DNA from: Verrucomicrobiales bacterium | Lineage (GTDB): Bacteria; Verrucomicrobiota; Verrucomicrobiia; Verrucomicrobiales; DEV007 | Assembly (NCBI GenBank): GCA_029213195.1 | Contig: JARGNI010000029.1 | Location: 1-64,000 of the forward strand | DNA length: 64,000 nt | Direction of reading: 5' to 3' | In this document: positions 28,629-37,503 of the stretch, piece by piece | Position numbering within the stretch: the first letter of the stretch is position 1 | Layout of the letters: each line of letters begins with the position of its first letter | Notes under the pieces: generated by a model | What the model was told of the DNA's origin: nothing | Seen by the model: the letters and a program-made list of their open reading frames with translations, nothing else | Database searches by the model: none | Translations under genes and position numbers: made by a program

Positions 28629-28853
28629 GGGAAGCGGTGGGTTGGCAGGCACTGGGAACAGCCCTGCCACATCCTGTGCCGTTCTTACTCAACAGGAGGT
28701 GGGCCGTCAAAGCCATTTCGCATCGATTGTGATGGAGGAGGGCACCGCCACTTCGGAAAAGTGAGAGGGCGGGAGATGCCGTGTTTGAATCGAACCGAAA
28801 ACACTTTTCCTTGAAGCCTCGGAAAATCACGCTACTTTCCCCTCCCGAAAAAC

Positions 28854-28925
28854 GCGTGAATAGCTCAGCGGTAGAGCATCTCGTTTACACCGAGGCGGTC
28901 GGGGGTTCAAATCCCTCTTCACGCA
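28854..28925 (+). tRNA. tRNA-Val (anticodon TAC)
   Basis: 72 nt fold into a full cloverleaf: acceptor GCGTGAA/TTCACGC, D stem GCTC/GAGC, anticodon stem TCTCG/CGAGG with loop TTTACAC (anticodon TAC, Val), five-base variable loop, T stem GGGGG/CCCTC with loop TTCAAAT, discriminator A. The 3' CCA is not encoded. The last 20 nt are repeated twice downstream, at 29080 and 29254. Confidence 0.96.
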
Positions 28926-29351
28926 CGTTTTTTGGAGAAGGTTTCATCGAAGAATTCGACGCTCGAATCACCGAAACCAAACCCCCGACCGCAGGTCGGG
29001 ACTGCCTGTTGAGTTTCACTCAACGAAAAAAAACGCGAAGCGCATAAACGGCAGGTCGGCGAGCGAAGCGAGCCAACAATTCAAATCCCTCTTCACGCAC
29101 GTTTTTTGGAGAAGGTTTCATCGAAGATTTCGACGTTCGATCTACCAAAGACCAACCCCCGACCGCAGGTCGGGACTGCCTGTTGAGTTTCACTCAACGA
29201 AAAAAAACGCGAAGCGCATAAACGGCAGGTCGGCGAGCGAAGCGAGCCAACAATTCAAATCCCTCTTCACGCACGTTTTTTGGAGAAGGTTTCATCGAAG
29301 ATTTCGACGTTCGATCTACCAAAGACCAACCCCCGACAGCAGGTCGGGACT
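28906..29351 (+). repeat. 2.56 tandem copies of a 174-bp unit that starts with the tRNA-Val 3' end
   Basis: Copies start at 28906 (inside the tRNA), 29080 and 29254, an exact 174-bp period; the third stops at about 29351. Each begins with TTCAAATCCCTCTTCACGCA, the tRNA's last 20 nt, then a T-run. Each full unit carries two perfect 7-bp hairpins: CCCGACC/GGTCGGG (28984-29000) and GTTGAGT/ACTCAAC (29008-29024). Copies 2 and 3 agree in a variable stretch where copy 1 differs. The layout closely resembles the rtT/tpr repeat array behind E. coli tyrT. Confidence 0.9.
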
Positions 29352-29364
29352 TTCGCGAGTTGTA

Positions 29365-30843
29365 TTAAGGCTCCGTGGGAGCCGTTTTTTCGGGATCTGG
29401 CCTTACGAGCCATCCATCCGTGGTAGTTTCGGGCCAGGAGTCGCTGAGGACCCTGGTCTCCAGGGTTTCCGCATCCCAGAGTTGCCATTGAATTGACTTT
29501 CCTTCCGGGCCCAAGGCTACGAAACTGAGTTCCGTGTTGGAACGCCAGGCGGGAAGTGTGCGGCACTTCCACTGGCTGTGCTCGGGTGAGACCAAGGTCA
29601 CTTGACCACCTTCCAGTTCGAGGACGGAAATGGCATCCGAACTTGTCTCTACGATCGCTACTCGTTTTCCGTCCGGGGAGACTACATAGTGGCCATCACT
29701 GGGCAGGGCATCTGCTTGGTGTGCGATGGGCTTCATCGCGTTTTCACTTTCCGAGATTCGATAAAGCCTCGATTTCTCGTTGGAATCCTCTGCGAGGACC
29801 GTAGGAAAGGTGCTGGGTGTGGAAGAAAACAGGATGTCGTTCGAAGAGAGCACCTCCAGCCAGGGGCCATGGTGAGAAACCATGTTTGCTAAAACTGTAG
29901 TCTCTTCCTCTTCGCCCGTAAGCTTTCGGCCTGATTCATGAAACAAAAGTCGGCGGCGGATGCTGTGAAGTTCGTCGTCGCCTTGAGAACTCATGATCAC
30001 AAGCGAGAGTCCGTCGAGTGACCAGGCGAAATCGAACTCGGACTCTTGCTTTCCGAGTTGATGGTGCAGGCTGCCGTCCATTGAGTGGACTTCCAATTGC
30101 ACGACGTCGGATAGGAATCCGGGGGAACGCGTTGTCGCAAGGATGGGGAGTGTCGGGGAGGCCTTGATCTGGCTGAATGAAGTAAGGCTGCGCAAGAAAG
30201 GGATTGCAGGAGTGGCTCGACTGATCGCAGATGCGTTTCCTTTTAGAGTCACCAATTCGTGTAGTTCCCATTCCTCAAAAGGAGGCTCCACATCCGACGC
30301 GAACTCCTCATGCAATTCAGGCGAACCCTCGAGGGACTCGGCCAGCGCATCGGGAATATCAATCATGGCGTGGGCAAGGGCGGCAAAGTAGTTCGTGTCT
30401 TTGAGAATGATCTCTTCGAGGACAGGGTTCGAATCGGATTCGGGATCGTAGCAGGCAGCCATCGCCGAAAAAAGCTGAGGCATCGCTTTCGAGAGGCGTT
30501 CGACATCAGATACCTGCTCCTCGGGAAGGAGGAGCCGAACTTCGGCCCACGTCTGGAGGGTGCGGGTGCGATGTATCCACATTCCCTCCGGGCCAGGCAG
30601 CCAGCCAAACGATTGAATTTCCAACACGCCAGGATCTTCATCGCTGTTCTTGAGGGTTTCGACGATGGCACCATCTTTGGAGACGAGGTGCAAGGTTCCG
30701 TTCGAAAGTACTCCCGCTCGACTTCCATCTGGCGACCAATGAAAGCGTGATTCTGGATCTGATTCGCAGGAAACGAGGGCGAGAGCGAGCATCGCACCGA
30801 GAGAGAACCCCGTGACTTGTTTGATTTGGGAGTAGAGAGTCAT
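29365..30843 (-). CDS. Lipoprotein with TolB/WD40-like propeller repeats, unknown function
   Basis: 492 residues. The signal peptide ends in lipobox LVSC (Cys26), so it is probably a membrane-anchored lipoprotein. Several PD40/TolB-like blades are recognisable (FHWSPDGSRAGVLSNG, FDFAWSLDGLSLVIMSSQ, YVVSPDGKRVAIVETSS). A helical, acidic insert is at about residues 110-200. I recognise no specific family and no enzyme motif. It begins the transition toward the AT-richer T2SS region and ends next to the tRNA repeat array. Confidence 0.8.
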   Translation of the reverse strand: MTLYSQIKQVTGFSLGAMLALALVSCESDPESRFHWSPDGSRAGVLSNGTLHLVSKDGAIVETLKNSDEDPGVLEIQSFGWLPGPEGMWIHRTRTLQTWAEVRLLLPEEQVSDVERLSKAMPQLFSAMAACYDPESDSNPVLEEIILKDTNYFAALAHAMIDIPDALAESLEGSPELHEEFASDVEPPFEEWELHELVTLKGNASAISRATPAIPFLRSLTSFSQIKASPTLPILATTRSPGFLSDVVQLEVHSMDGSLHHQLGKQESEFDFAWSLDGLSLVIMSSQGDDELHSIRRRLLFHESGRKLTGEEEETTVLANMVSHHGPWLEVLSSNDILFSSTPSTFPTVLAEDSNEKSRLYRISESENAMKPIAHQADALPSDGHYVVSPDGKRVAIVETSSDAISVLELEGGQVTLVSPEHSQWKCRTLPAWRSNTELSFVALGPEGKSIQWQLWDAETLETRVLSDSWPETTTDGWLVRPDPEKTAPTEP

Positions 30844-31366
30844 GGGGATCTAGGGAGAGAATGCTAGGGCGATTTTCGGCTCGACGCTTTCACGCAGTCC
30901 CTGAGGTCCAAAGCGAACTGGCAAGTCACCTTTGTTCTTGGAAGAGACGAAGCGGGAATTTTGATAACTACTTCCGCCCGATGAAAAAGGGGTGCTGGAT
31001 GTTACCGCCTGAGAAAGAATAGGTTACGTTCCTTTCATGCTGTTTTCAAGCTCAGGAAGGAGGCAGCGAGAGCCTGTGGAGGAAACTCAACTGGTTCCTG
31101 GTCCAAATACGGTCTTATCAGCATTTGCTCGTAGATCGCGAGAATGAGTTCTTCGGACGGTGGGGACCCGTGAAATTCCGGGGTGAGTTGTTTCTCGGAA
31201 ATGCCAAAGATTCGAAGAAATATTCAGAATAATCAAAATATTAAGCTCTTAAAGAAATCTAATGATTTCCTGTAAAAAAAAGCATAAAACAGTTGCAACC
31301 ACACTCCGAAAACTATAAATATTACATATTGCGACTCAAGGGTGGGGGTTTTCTCATTTTTGAATT
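30844..31366. other. Intergenic region, AT-rich toward the right end
   Basis: 523 bp upstream of the first gspC-like gene and of the minus-strand lipoprotein. The right half (31200-31330) is very rich in A and T, as expected for promoters. No motif, RNA or gene is recognised in it. Confidence 0.4.
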
Positions 31367-31519
31367 GTGGCTATACCCATAGGAAAACCATTTGATCCAG
31401 GCACCTACGAATGGGGCGCGGTTCAGTGGGATGGAGATGGGAGACAAAAGTTGAAACGCGGAGAGCCCTTATTGGAATTCAAGGATCTCCTTGAATTCGC
31501 CAATCATTCCAACTCATGA
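31367..31519 (+). CDS. Possible 50-residue small protein coupled to the gspC-like gene
   Basis: Starts GTG (31367) just after an in-frame stop and ends TGA at 31517-31519, overlapping the next ATG as ATGA. The product begins VAIPIGKPFDPGTYEWGAVQ and has no signal or membrane segment. The amino-acid composition looks protein-like, and the 4-bp overlap suggests coupling. No family recognised, no clear ribosome site; it could be a chance frame. Confidence 0.35.
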   Translation: MAIPIGKPFDPGTYEWGAVQWDGDGRQKLKRGEPLLEFKDLLEFANHSNS

Positions 31520-32076
31520 AAACTCTGCTCAGATATTTTACTTCTAGGGGGCCATCTGTCGCTTCATCCGTATTCTGCCTCCTCGTTCTTGGCGTTGCGA
31601 ATTTCGAAAACGCATCTGCCTCTTCCGGTCCTGATACGGCTCACAAAGGTTATTCCATAAACCGATATACAAAGCTGTGGACAGCGAAGTTTTTTCAACA
31701 AACTGCTTTGCCAAAAAGCGCCAAACCCAGGCCTTCGGCACCACCTCCTGCCGCGGTATGCAACTATAGGCTGGAAGGAATTGCTGAAATTGGCGGAAGA
31801 AAATATGTGTATTTAAGCGACAAGGGAAGTGGAGTGCTGCATGAGTTGCAGCTCAATCAACCGATGGGAGACCTTGTGGTATCGAAGATTTCGGTTGGAG
31901 AGCAAGCTGCCACTCACAAAGTGAAGATCCGTTCCGGTGGGAACTCATTTGATCTCAAGTTCGATATGGTTTCAAGCACTTCGAGCCAGGAGACATCAAA
32001 GCCATCGGGTGATCCCCTGCCTGATGTAACTGTGGGAGAGGGCGGAGATGGTCGGGACGAACCGGAGGAGCGGTAG
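31516..32076 (+). CDS. GspC-like exported protein, first of two related copies beside gspD
   Basis: 186 residues with a signal/anchor segment (SVASSVFCLLVLGVANF). The mature part has GYSINRYTKLWTAKFF, then a proline stretch, then YRLEGIAEIGGRKYVYLSDK and VVSKISVGEQAATHKV. This matches the order in the second copy at 34784 (YSVDRYRAIWDG; WEVAGVFSFGDEDGAIVINR). The pattern of short periplasmic beta domain following an N-terminal segment recalls the GspC HR domain, which docks on the secretin. There is no long cytoplasmic part. Assignment as GspC-like is inference from pattern and location. Confidence 0.6.
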   Translation: MKTLLRYFTSRGPSVASSVFCLLVLGVANFENASASSGPDTAHKGYSINRYTKLWTAKFFQQTALPKSAKPRPSAPPPAAVCNYRLEGIAEIGGRKYVYLSDKGSGVLHELQLNQPMGDLVVSKISVGEQAATHKVKIRSGGNSFDLKFDMVSSTSSQETSKPSGDPLPDVTVGEGGDGRDEPEER

Positions 32077-32317
32077 CCCCGAATCTATCCCGTAGAAGCA
32101 CCCTTGGAACCTGAGGAATGCTTCATTCCAGTTTCGATGAAACGTTCTGTGAACTTTCTGAATCGACTTCGGTATTGCTAGGATCGAGTTCTTCCGCAGG
32201 GCAGTCTCAGCTATTCGGTGCCTTGCCAAACAGAGCGCTAGCTCGATTTGTGTGTTTCTTCTCGCATGACCAATCAGATCCCAACTGCTCGACTCGAGGT
32301 TGACTTCTCTTCGTCCC

Positions 32318-34594
32318 CTATGGATGAGGGTATGCTGCCTTCCGCTTGGAATGGATCCGAAAGTTGAACAACCCTTTCTTCCTCGGTTCTGGTTCAGGAC
32401 AGATTTGCTTCGCCGTTGCTTGCGGAACCAACTGAGGCTGTGCAAAATCGAGCGTCTCTTCCAACACCGTGCTTCTGCATCTCTCGAGGTCGGTGGGGTT
32501 CCGGTTGTTCACCCCATCAATGATATGAGGTTGAATGAAGATCAAGGTTTCCTCTCTCGATGAGCTTTTGCGGGTGGAGCCAAGCATTTTTCCAAGCAAT
32601 GGAATTCTGCGAATTCCAGGTATTCCAGTAACCGTTTCGTCCGCTCGTTCGGTGATCAGACCTCCCAAGACGATCGTTTCCCCCCCATTGACTGTAACTG
32701 TGGTAATGAGTTCCTGGGTGCTGAGCGTGGGGATTTCATTTCCGGAAATTGTCTGACTCCCTACGACATTGTCGTTCACTTGAGCGATCTTCAGTGTGAC
32801 TTGATTGTCGGAATTGATCAGCGGGATTACCTCCAGCTTCAATACCACATCTCGAAATTCGATGTTGGATGTGATCGCTCCACCGATTCCATTGTCAAAT
32901 CCGAGGCCACTTGTCAGCGTCGAGGTCGGAATCGCGATGCGCTGACCTGAAGAGATTGTCGCTTTTACATTGTTCTGAGCGTAGATGCTTGGGCGGGAGA
33001 GGATCTTGAAATTTGTATCTCTCGCGAAAAGCCTAAGCATGCTATCAACACTAGCACCGTTCCCACCCCACTCGAATTTCCCGTAGAGTGAGAGACCTTT
33101 GAATGCATTTTGGAATGATCCAGAATTGTTGAGCCCGCTTACGTTCTGTTGGGGATCTGCTCCATTGAAGAGTGATGCAGCACCAGAGAGAAGATTTCCA
33201 CTCGGCGATGTGTACGTTGCCAAGGTTTGAAGGGCATTGAATGAATAATCAAAGTCATCTCCGATTGTCATTTGTCCGATGACGGTAGAGAGATACACTT
33301 GTCTTGGCTGAACATCGATCTCGTCGATCAAGCGATCGATGATTGCGATATTCTCAGGAGAGCCAGATACCACCAGGCTATTTGCCTGGGGATCGCCTAT
33401 GAGAAGGGTGTTTCCAATGGTGTAAGAAACCGGGGTTCCTACGTCATCAGGAGTACCAAGAAGATCTCTGGTGACACCCGATCCGAGGAAGCCAGAAGAC
33501 GAACTGCTGAAGCCGGGGTCGAAAGATGCGAACTCTCGACCGCTCTGCCCGTTGCCTCCGGAAGGAATCGGGCCACCTTCAAGAAGATCTTCTCCCTGTG
33601 TGATGTCGGTTCCTCTTGAGAGTGCGTTGTAGAACGAGGACATGTAGTCCAGAACGGAGACAAACTGTAGCTTACGAGTAAGGAAATGGCCGTTTTCTCC
33701 GGGACGATCAAACGACTTGATCAGATTCTCTACGAATAGGAAATCGGATGGGGGAGCGACGACTAGAATGCTGTTTGTCCGGCGATACGGAACGATCGAA
33801 AGTCCGCTCGTGTCTTTATCACCTCGGTTAGTGACTGCTTCTGGATTCCCGCCTTCGGAAGTTGCGATCGCTTGAACAACCCCGTTCGCAACAGTGTCTC
33901 CCGTCAATTCCTGTTGCTCGACAATTGTGTTGATGATTTCTGCAACTCTTTCAGCATCCGCTCGCTCAAGTTTCACGAAATCATGAATCAAGTTGTCTGG
34001 AGGCACATCGACAAACTGCTTCAAATTCAGCAACATTCTGATGATGGAAGCGTTCTCCGTGATTACGACTGCATTACTTTTCTCGAGAGCTGTCATCGCT
34101 CCGTAGGTATTGAGCGAAACAATGTCAGAAAAAGCCCGTATGGCGTCGTCCGGAGACGCATGATTCAGATGCATGACGTAGTTGATCACGCCGACTCCTT
34201 CAGGAATGGCGTCTTCGGACGTGATGACAGGTAGCTCCTGTGCACGAATACTTTTTCCGGCCTCGTAGTTGATGATCTTCAAAGTCTTCTCATCAACTGG
34301 AAGCATGGCATACCCGTTCAGAAGCAGTGCATTGTCGATAAACTGCAGGGCCTCTTCTCTTGTGAGCCTGGATTCTGTCACGATTGAGATATTGGTCGAA
34401 CCAAGATCTCCACCCCGCACGATTTTCTTACCAGACAACTTTTCGTAGTATGGAAGAATCGCTGCAACAGGAGCATTGGGAAAACTTACGAGCAGTGAAG
34501 CGTCCTCACCTTCCTGGGCAAATACGCCGCAGAAGAGGAATGTGATAAGCCCGAAGATATGAATCCTGGTTTTGGAATTTAGTTCATTAATCAT
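32318..34594 (-). CDS. gspD: Type II secretion system secretin GspD
   Basis: 758 residues, outer-membrane channel of the T2SS. Signal peptide at the N-terminus (HIFGLITFLFCGVFAQ). N0/N1-like ring domains are visible at about 35-330 (VVITENASIIRMLLNLKQFV, RTNSILVVAPPSDFLFVENLI, NSLVVSGSPENIAIIDRLIDE). The secretin core follows with VTLKIAQVNDNVVGSQ, STQELITTVTVNGGETIVLGGL and IPLLGKMLGSTRKSSSREETL. A basic, proline-containing C-tail extends about 70 residues past the core. It is on the opposite strand from the rest of the system, with the gspC-like genes on both sides. Confidence 0.93.
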   Translation of the reverse strand: MINELNSKTRIHIFGLITFLFCGVFAQEGEDASLLVSFPNAPVAAILPYYEKLSGKKIVRGGDLGSTNISIVTESRLTREEALQFIDNALLLNGYAMLPVDEKTLKIINYEAGKSIRAQELPVITSEDAIPEGVGVINYVMHLNHASPDDAIRAFSDIVSLNTYGAMTALEKSNAVVITENASIIRMLLNLKQFVDVPPDNLIHDFVKLERADAERVAEIINTIVEQQELTGDTVANGVVQAIATSEGGNPEAVTNRGDKDTSGLSIVPYRRTNSILVVAPPSDFLFVENLIKSFDRPGENGHFLTRKLQFVSVLDYMSSFYNALSRGTDITQGEDLLEGGPIPSGGNGQSGREFASFDPGFSSSSSGFLGSGVTRDLLGTPDDVGTPVSYTIGNTLLIGDPQANSLVVSGSPENIAIIDRLIDEIDVQPRQVYLSTVIGQMTIGDDFDYSFNALQTLATYTSPSGNLLSGAASLFNGADPQQNVSGLNNSGSFQNAFKGLSLYGKFEWGGNGASVDSMLRLFARDTNFKILSRPSIYAQNNVKATISSGQRIAIPTSTLTSGLGFDNGIGGAITSNIEFRDVVLKLEVIPLINSDNQVTLKIAQVNDNVVGSQTISGNEIPTLSTQELITTVTVNGGETIVLGGLITERADETVTGIPGIRRIPLLGKMLGSTRKSSSREETLIFIQPHIIDGVNNRNPTDLERCRSTVLEETLDFAQPQLVPQATAKQICPEPEPRKKGLFNFRIHSKRKAAYPHP

Positions 34595-34783
34595 GAAAAT
34601 TAGGAGAAATTATAAACGGGTTTTCATGAAGATCAAGAAAAGTTTAGTTTTAAAAGAGATTGATCGTCGATTCCGCTTCTCGGTGATGATCCCTCTAGAG
34701 TCTCAATCTAGGAGCCTTGCGTGAATTTTATTCAATATTTTTAATAATTTATATAATTTAATCTTGCGGATTGCTTAAATTTG
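34595..34783. promoter_or_regulatory. AT-rich divergent promoter region between gspD and the second gspC-like gene
   Basis: 189 bp between two diverging starts. The stretch 34725-34785 is almost entirely A and T, so promoters for both directions are expected here. No clear -35/-10 pair stands out. Confidence 0.4.
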
Positions 34784-35284
34784 ATGGAAAATGTAAATAT
34801 CATGCGAAACACAATTTTGGTATTACTTCTCATAGGGGGTGCTTTCCCTGCATTCTCCGAACCCAGGCCATATTCGGTCGATCGCTATCGTGCGATCTGG
34901 GATGGCGCTTCGATCCTGGTAGAATCGAGTGAACCTTCAGGATCCACTCCAATTGAAGGAGATTGGGAGGTCGCAGGGGTTTTCTCTTTCGGGGACGAAG
35001 ACGGTGCAATTGTAATCAATCGGCGGAATGGTTCGATTGAGTATTTAAGCAGCAGCTCCCCAAGCCCATCTGGCTTGACATTGAGCCAGGTATTTCCTTT
35101 TGCTCCGGGGAGCGCACCACGTATCTCAGTGGTGCATCGTGGAGAAATTTTCGATATCTCAGGTTTCGGTTCAGATCCTTCATCCTTGCAAAATGCAGCT
35201 CTTTCCTATGCTCCTGTAGTGCAACCCGAGAAGCGGAAGCCTGTGAAAGAACTCGAATCCATTGCGCTAGCGGAGACTCCCTAG
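34784..35284 (+). CDS. GspC-like exported protein, second copy
   Basis: 166 residues. The signal peptide is RNTILVLLLIGGAFPAFS. The mature part has YSVDRYRAIWDGASILVESS, then WEVAGVFSFGDEDGAIVIN, then SSPSPSGLTLSQVFPF, parallel in order to the copy at 31516. The start is uncertain: TTG 34781, ATG 34784 and ATG 34802 all precede the hydrophobic segment; the last gives the tightest signal peptide. A dyad with the 12-bp palindrome TGCAACGTTGCA (35312-35323) follows the stop. Likely periplasmic partner of the secretin, by inference. Confidence 0.6.
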   Translation: MENVNIMRNTILVLLLIGGAFPAFSEPRPYSVDRYRAIWDGASILVESSEPSGSTPIEGDWEVAGVFSFGDEDGAIVINRRNGSIEYLSSSSPSPSGLTLSQVFPFAPGSAPRISVVHRGEIFDISGFGSDPSSLQNAALSYAPVVQPEKRKPVKELESIALAETP

Positions 35285-35742
35285 TTGTCAACGGATTGCA
35301 ACTCGATGTGCTGCAACGTTGCACAAAGTTTCCGAGTTGAACTGGAATTGGGCCAGCCTGAGAAAAAGAAGATTTAGGCATGTCTGGTGCGCCTATTTCT
35401 AAGGATTATCGTCCCACCGTCATGGGACCGACGGAATCGAGGTGCTCCCGAGAATTCTAGCGAGGGAACCAGGATCTTTGGGGGCACTCCTCGGCCTTTT
35501 TCGCCTCGATCAAGAACGCTTTACTCGAACCTGGTGAATCCAAAGGGAATTATTCTGGGATGGAGAGCTTGATGGTTCTCAATTGCCGAATCAAGATCAC
35601 CCGTCGAATGGCGAATCAAATTCGATTCGTCTTGCTGTAAGTGAATGTTATAAAAACAATAAATAAAAAATTTCCCAGTTCCAGCAGAAATAAATTGAAA
35701 TTCAACACGATTTGTGATTAAATTCAATTTTGAGACGGAAAT
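35285..35742. other. Intergenic region before gspE, AT-rich, with one large dyad
   Basis: 458 bp. AACTCG (35300-35305) pairs with CGAGTT (35333-35338) around the palindrome TGCAACGTTGCA, right after the second gspC-like gene; it may end that transcript, but there is no T-run. The part 35640-35740 is strongly AT-rich and probably carries the promoter of the gspE-M operon. A 61-codon frame at 35387 is not convincing. Confidence 0.4.
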
Positions 35743-37503
35743 ATGATAAATCATATCAGGGAGATTGCGCTGCGATCAGGGTGTTCAAGCTCTGAGGCGC
35801 TGGATGGAGCATTGAGAGGTATTCAGCCCGGTGGGAGTTCGCCCATCAAGGTTTTGCTGGATTCGGATCTCGTCGATGAGGATTCGTTTCTTCAGATTCT
35901 TGGGGATCACTTTGGAATTCCTCTATGGAAAGGGTTTGGAACCCTGAGCCAGCAGAAAACGCGACAATTGCGAAAGCTTTTCCCGGCTGATTCAGCCCGA
36001 AAGCGGGGGATCGTACCGGTCGACTTCCTGAATGATCCCGAGCAGGAAAATTCCACGGTAGTTTTTGCGTCTACGGATCCATTCGATCTACAGTCCCATT
36101 CTTTGGCATCGCGAGTCTGCGAGTTTCCCTTCACTTGGCAAATTGCGAGTCCACAGACGATTCAGAATGGACTTCATTCTCTCTACGGTGTGGGAGATGA
36201 TTCACTCGATGAGCTTATTGAATCTAGGCTCAATGCTGCTGACGGTGATGATTGGGAGAATGCGATGATTCTCGATAGTGAAGACGGTGCGGCATCGCTT
36301 ACATCTCTCGTAAACGAGATTATCCGAGGAGCACTCGAGCAACAGTCGACGGATATTCATCTGGATTCAATCGGCGCCGATCTCAGAATTCGATATCGAA
36401 TCGATGGAAAGCTTCAGGATGTTCCTACTCCAGAGAACATGGGGAGCCTCAAAAACTCTGTGATCTCGAGGATTAAGATCATGGCCAAGCTTGATATCGC
36501 GGAGCGACGCCTGCCACAGGATGGGCGGATTAATTTGGAATTAGACGGCAAGTCTATCGATGTGCGAGTAGCGACTATTCCATCGGTGGAAGGAGAGACG
36601 GTTTCGCTAAGGCTTCTTGGACAGGAAACCTTTACTTTGGACAAGATGGGGATGAACCCGAAGATGGCGGCGACGGTGAAGAATCTCCTGGAGATGCCAA
36701 ATGGAATCATCCTTGTCACTGGGCCAACAGGATCCGGAAAGTCGACGTCCCTCTACGCTTTTCTATCGGAGATCAATCAGCCGGACACGCGGATTGTCAC
36801 TATTGAAGACCCAGTCGAGAACAGGCTTGAAGGGGTTGTTCAGATTGCGGTGAAGAGCGATATTGGTCTTACCTTCGCAAACGGTTTGCGCTCCATCCTG
36901 AGGGGAGATCCCAATGTGATTATGGTGGGTGAGATGAGGGATCTCGAAACCGCTGAGATTGCGATTCGAGCGGCGCTCACGGGACACCTGGTGTTCAGTA
37001 CGCTTCACACGAATGATGCGATATCGGGGGTTACGAGACTCATCGATATGGGAATCGAGCCATTCCTCGTAGCGTCTTCAGTAAGAGCATTCATTGCGCA
37101 ACGTCTCGTGAGAAGACTTTGTAGTAACTGCAAGCAGCCCTATCGGCTCGATCCTTCTATTCTCTCGAGTCATGGCTGGGATTTTCCAGACGATGTCGAT
37201 CACGAACCGATTTTGTATCGTCCTTCTGGTTGCCAACAGTGTCGAGGTACGGGGTATCGCGGGCGTCTCGCAATCTATGAGTTGGTTGTGGTTACAGGGG
37301 CCCTGGAGGAACTGATCGCAAGGAGGGCTTCTTCAAAAGAGCTCCTGCAGCAGGCGTTGCAGGATGGCTTTTTGCCCATGCGAACCTACGGGCTTAACAA
37401 GGCGGTTGAAGGCGAAACGAGTCTTGATGAAGTCATCTCTGTGACGATTACGCCGAGCCAGGCGAACGAGAGCGCACTGTCTGAAGCTGAATTGATGAGA
37501 TGA
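35743..37503 (+). CDS. gspE: Type II secretion ATPase GspE
   Basis: 586 residues; cytoplasmic hexameric ATPase that drives pseudopilus assembly. N-terminal MshEN-type region (residues 1-140). Walker A GPTGSGKSTSLYAFL begins at residue 327; the Asp box TIEDPVENRLEGVVQI, Walker B IMVGEMRDLETAEIA (Met in place of the more common Ile) and STLHTNDAISGVTRLIDMG follow. The zinc site has four cysteines in CSNC and CQQCRGTGYRGR. The stop overlaps gspF by 4 bp. Confidence 0.95.
   Translation: MINHIREIALRSGCSSSEALDGALRGIQPGGSSPIKVLLDSDLVDEDSFLQILGDHFGIPLWKGFGTLSQQKTRQLRKLFPADSARKRGIVPVDFLNDPEQENSTVVFASTDPFDLQSHSLASRVCEFPFTWQIASPQTIQNGLHSLYGVGDDSLDELIESRLNAADGDDWENAMILDSEDGAASLTSLVNEIIRGALEQQSTDIHLDSIGADLRIRYRIDGKLQDVPTPENMGSLKNSVISRIKIMAKLDIAERRLPQDGRINLELDGKSIDVRVATIPSVEGETVSLRLLGQETFTLDKMGMNPKMAATVKNLLEMPNGIILVTGPTGSGKSTSLYAFLSEINQPDTRIVTIEDPVENRLEGVVQIAVKSDIGLTFANGLRSILRGDPNVIMVGEMRDLETAEIAIRAALTGHLVFSTLHTNDAISGVTRLIDMGIEPFLVASSVRAFIAQRLVRRLCSNCKQPYRLDPSILSSHGWDFPDDVDHEPILYRPSGCQQCRGTGYRGRLAIYELVVVTGALEELIARRASSKELLQQALQDGFLPMRTYGLNKAVEGETSLDEVISVTITPSQANESALSEAELMR

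Noticed and set aside
28781-29047. 88-codon plus-strand frame running through tRNA-Val into the repeats
   Set aside because: Most of it is the tRNA itself, so it is not a normal gene. Only the short end after the tRNA is of interest, and that is mentioned with the repeat array.
28906-29351. CRISPR-like array
   Set aside because: The repeats are contiguous 174-bp units with no spacers between short repeats, and there are no cas genes. They are tRNA-derived tandem repeats.
35387-35572. 61-codon plus-strand frame before gspE
   Set aside because: Short, with no ribosome site or protein-like features, in an AT-rich promoter region.
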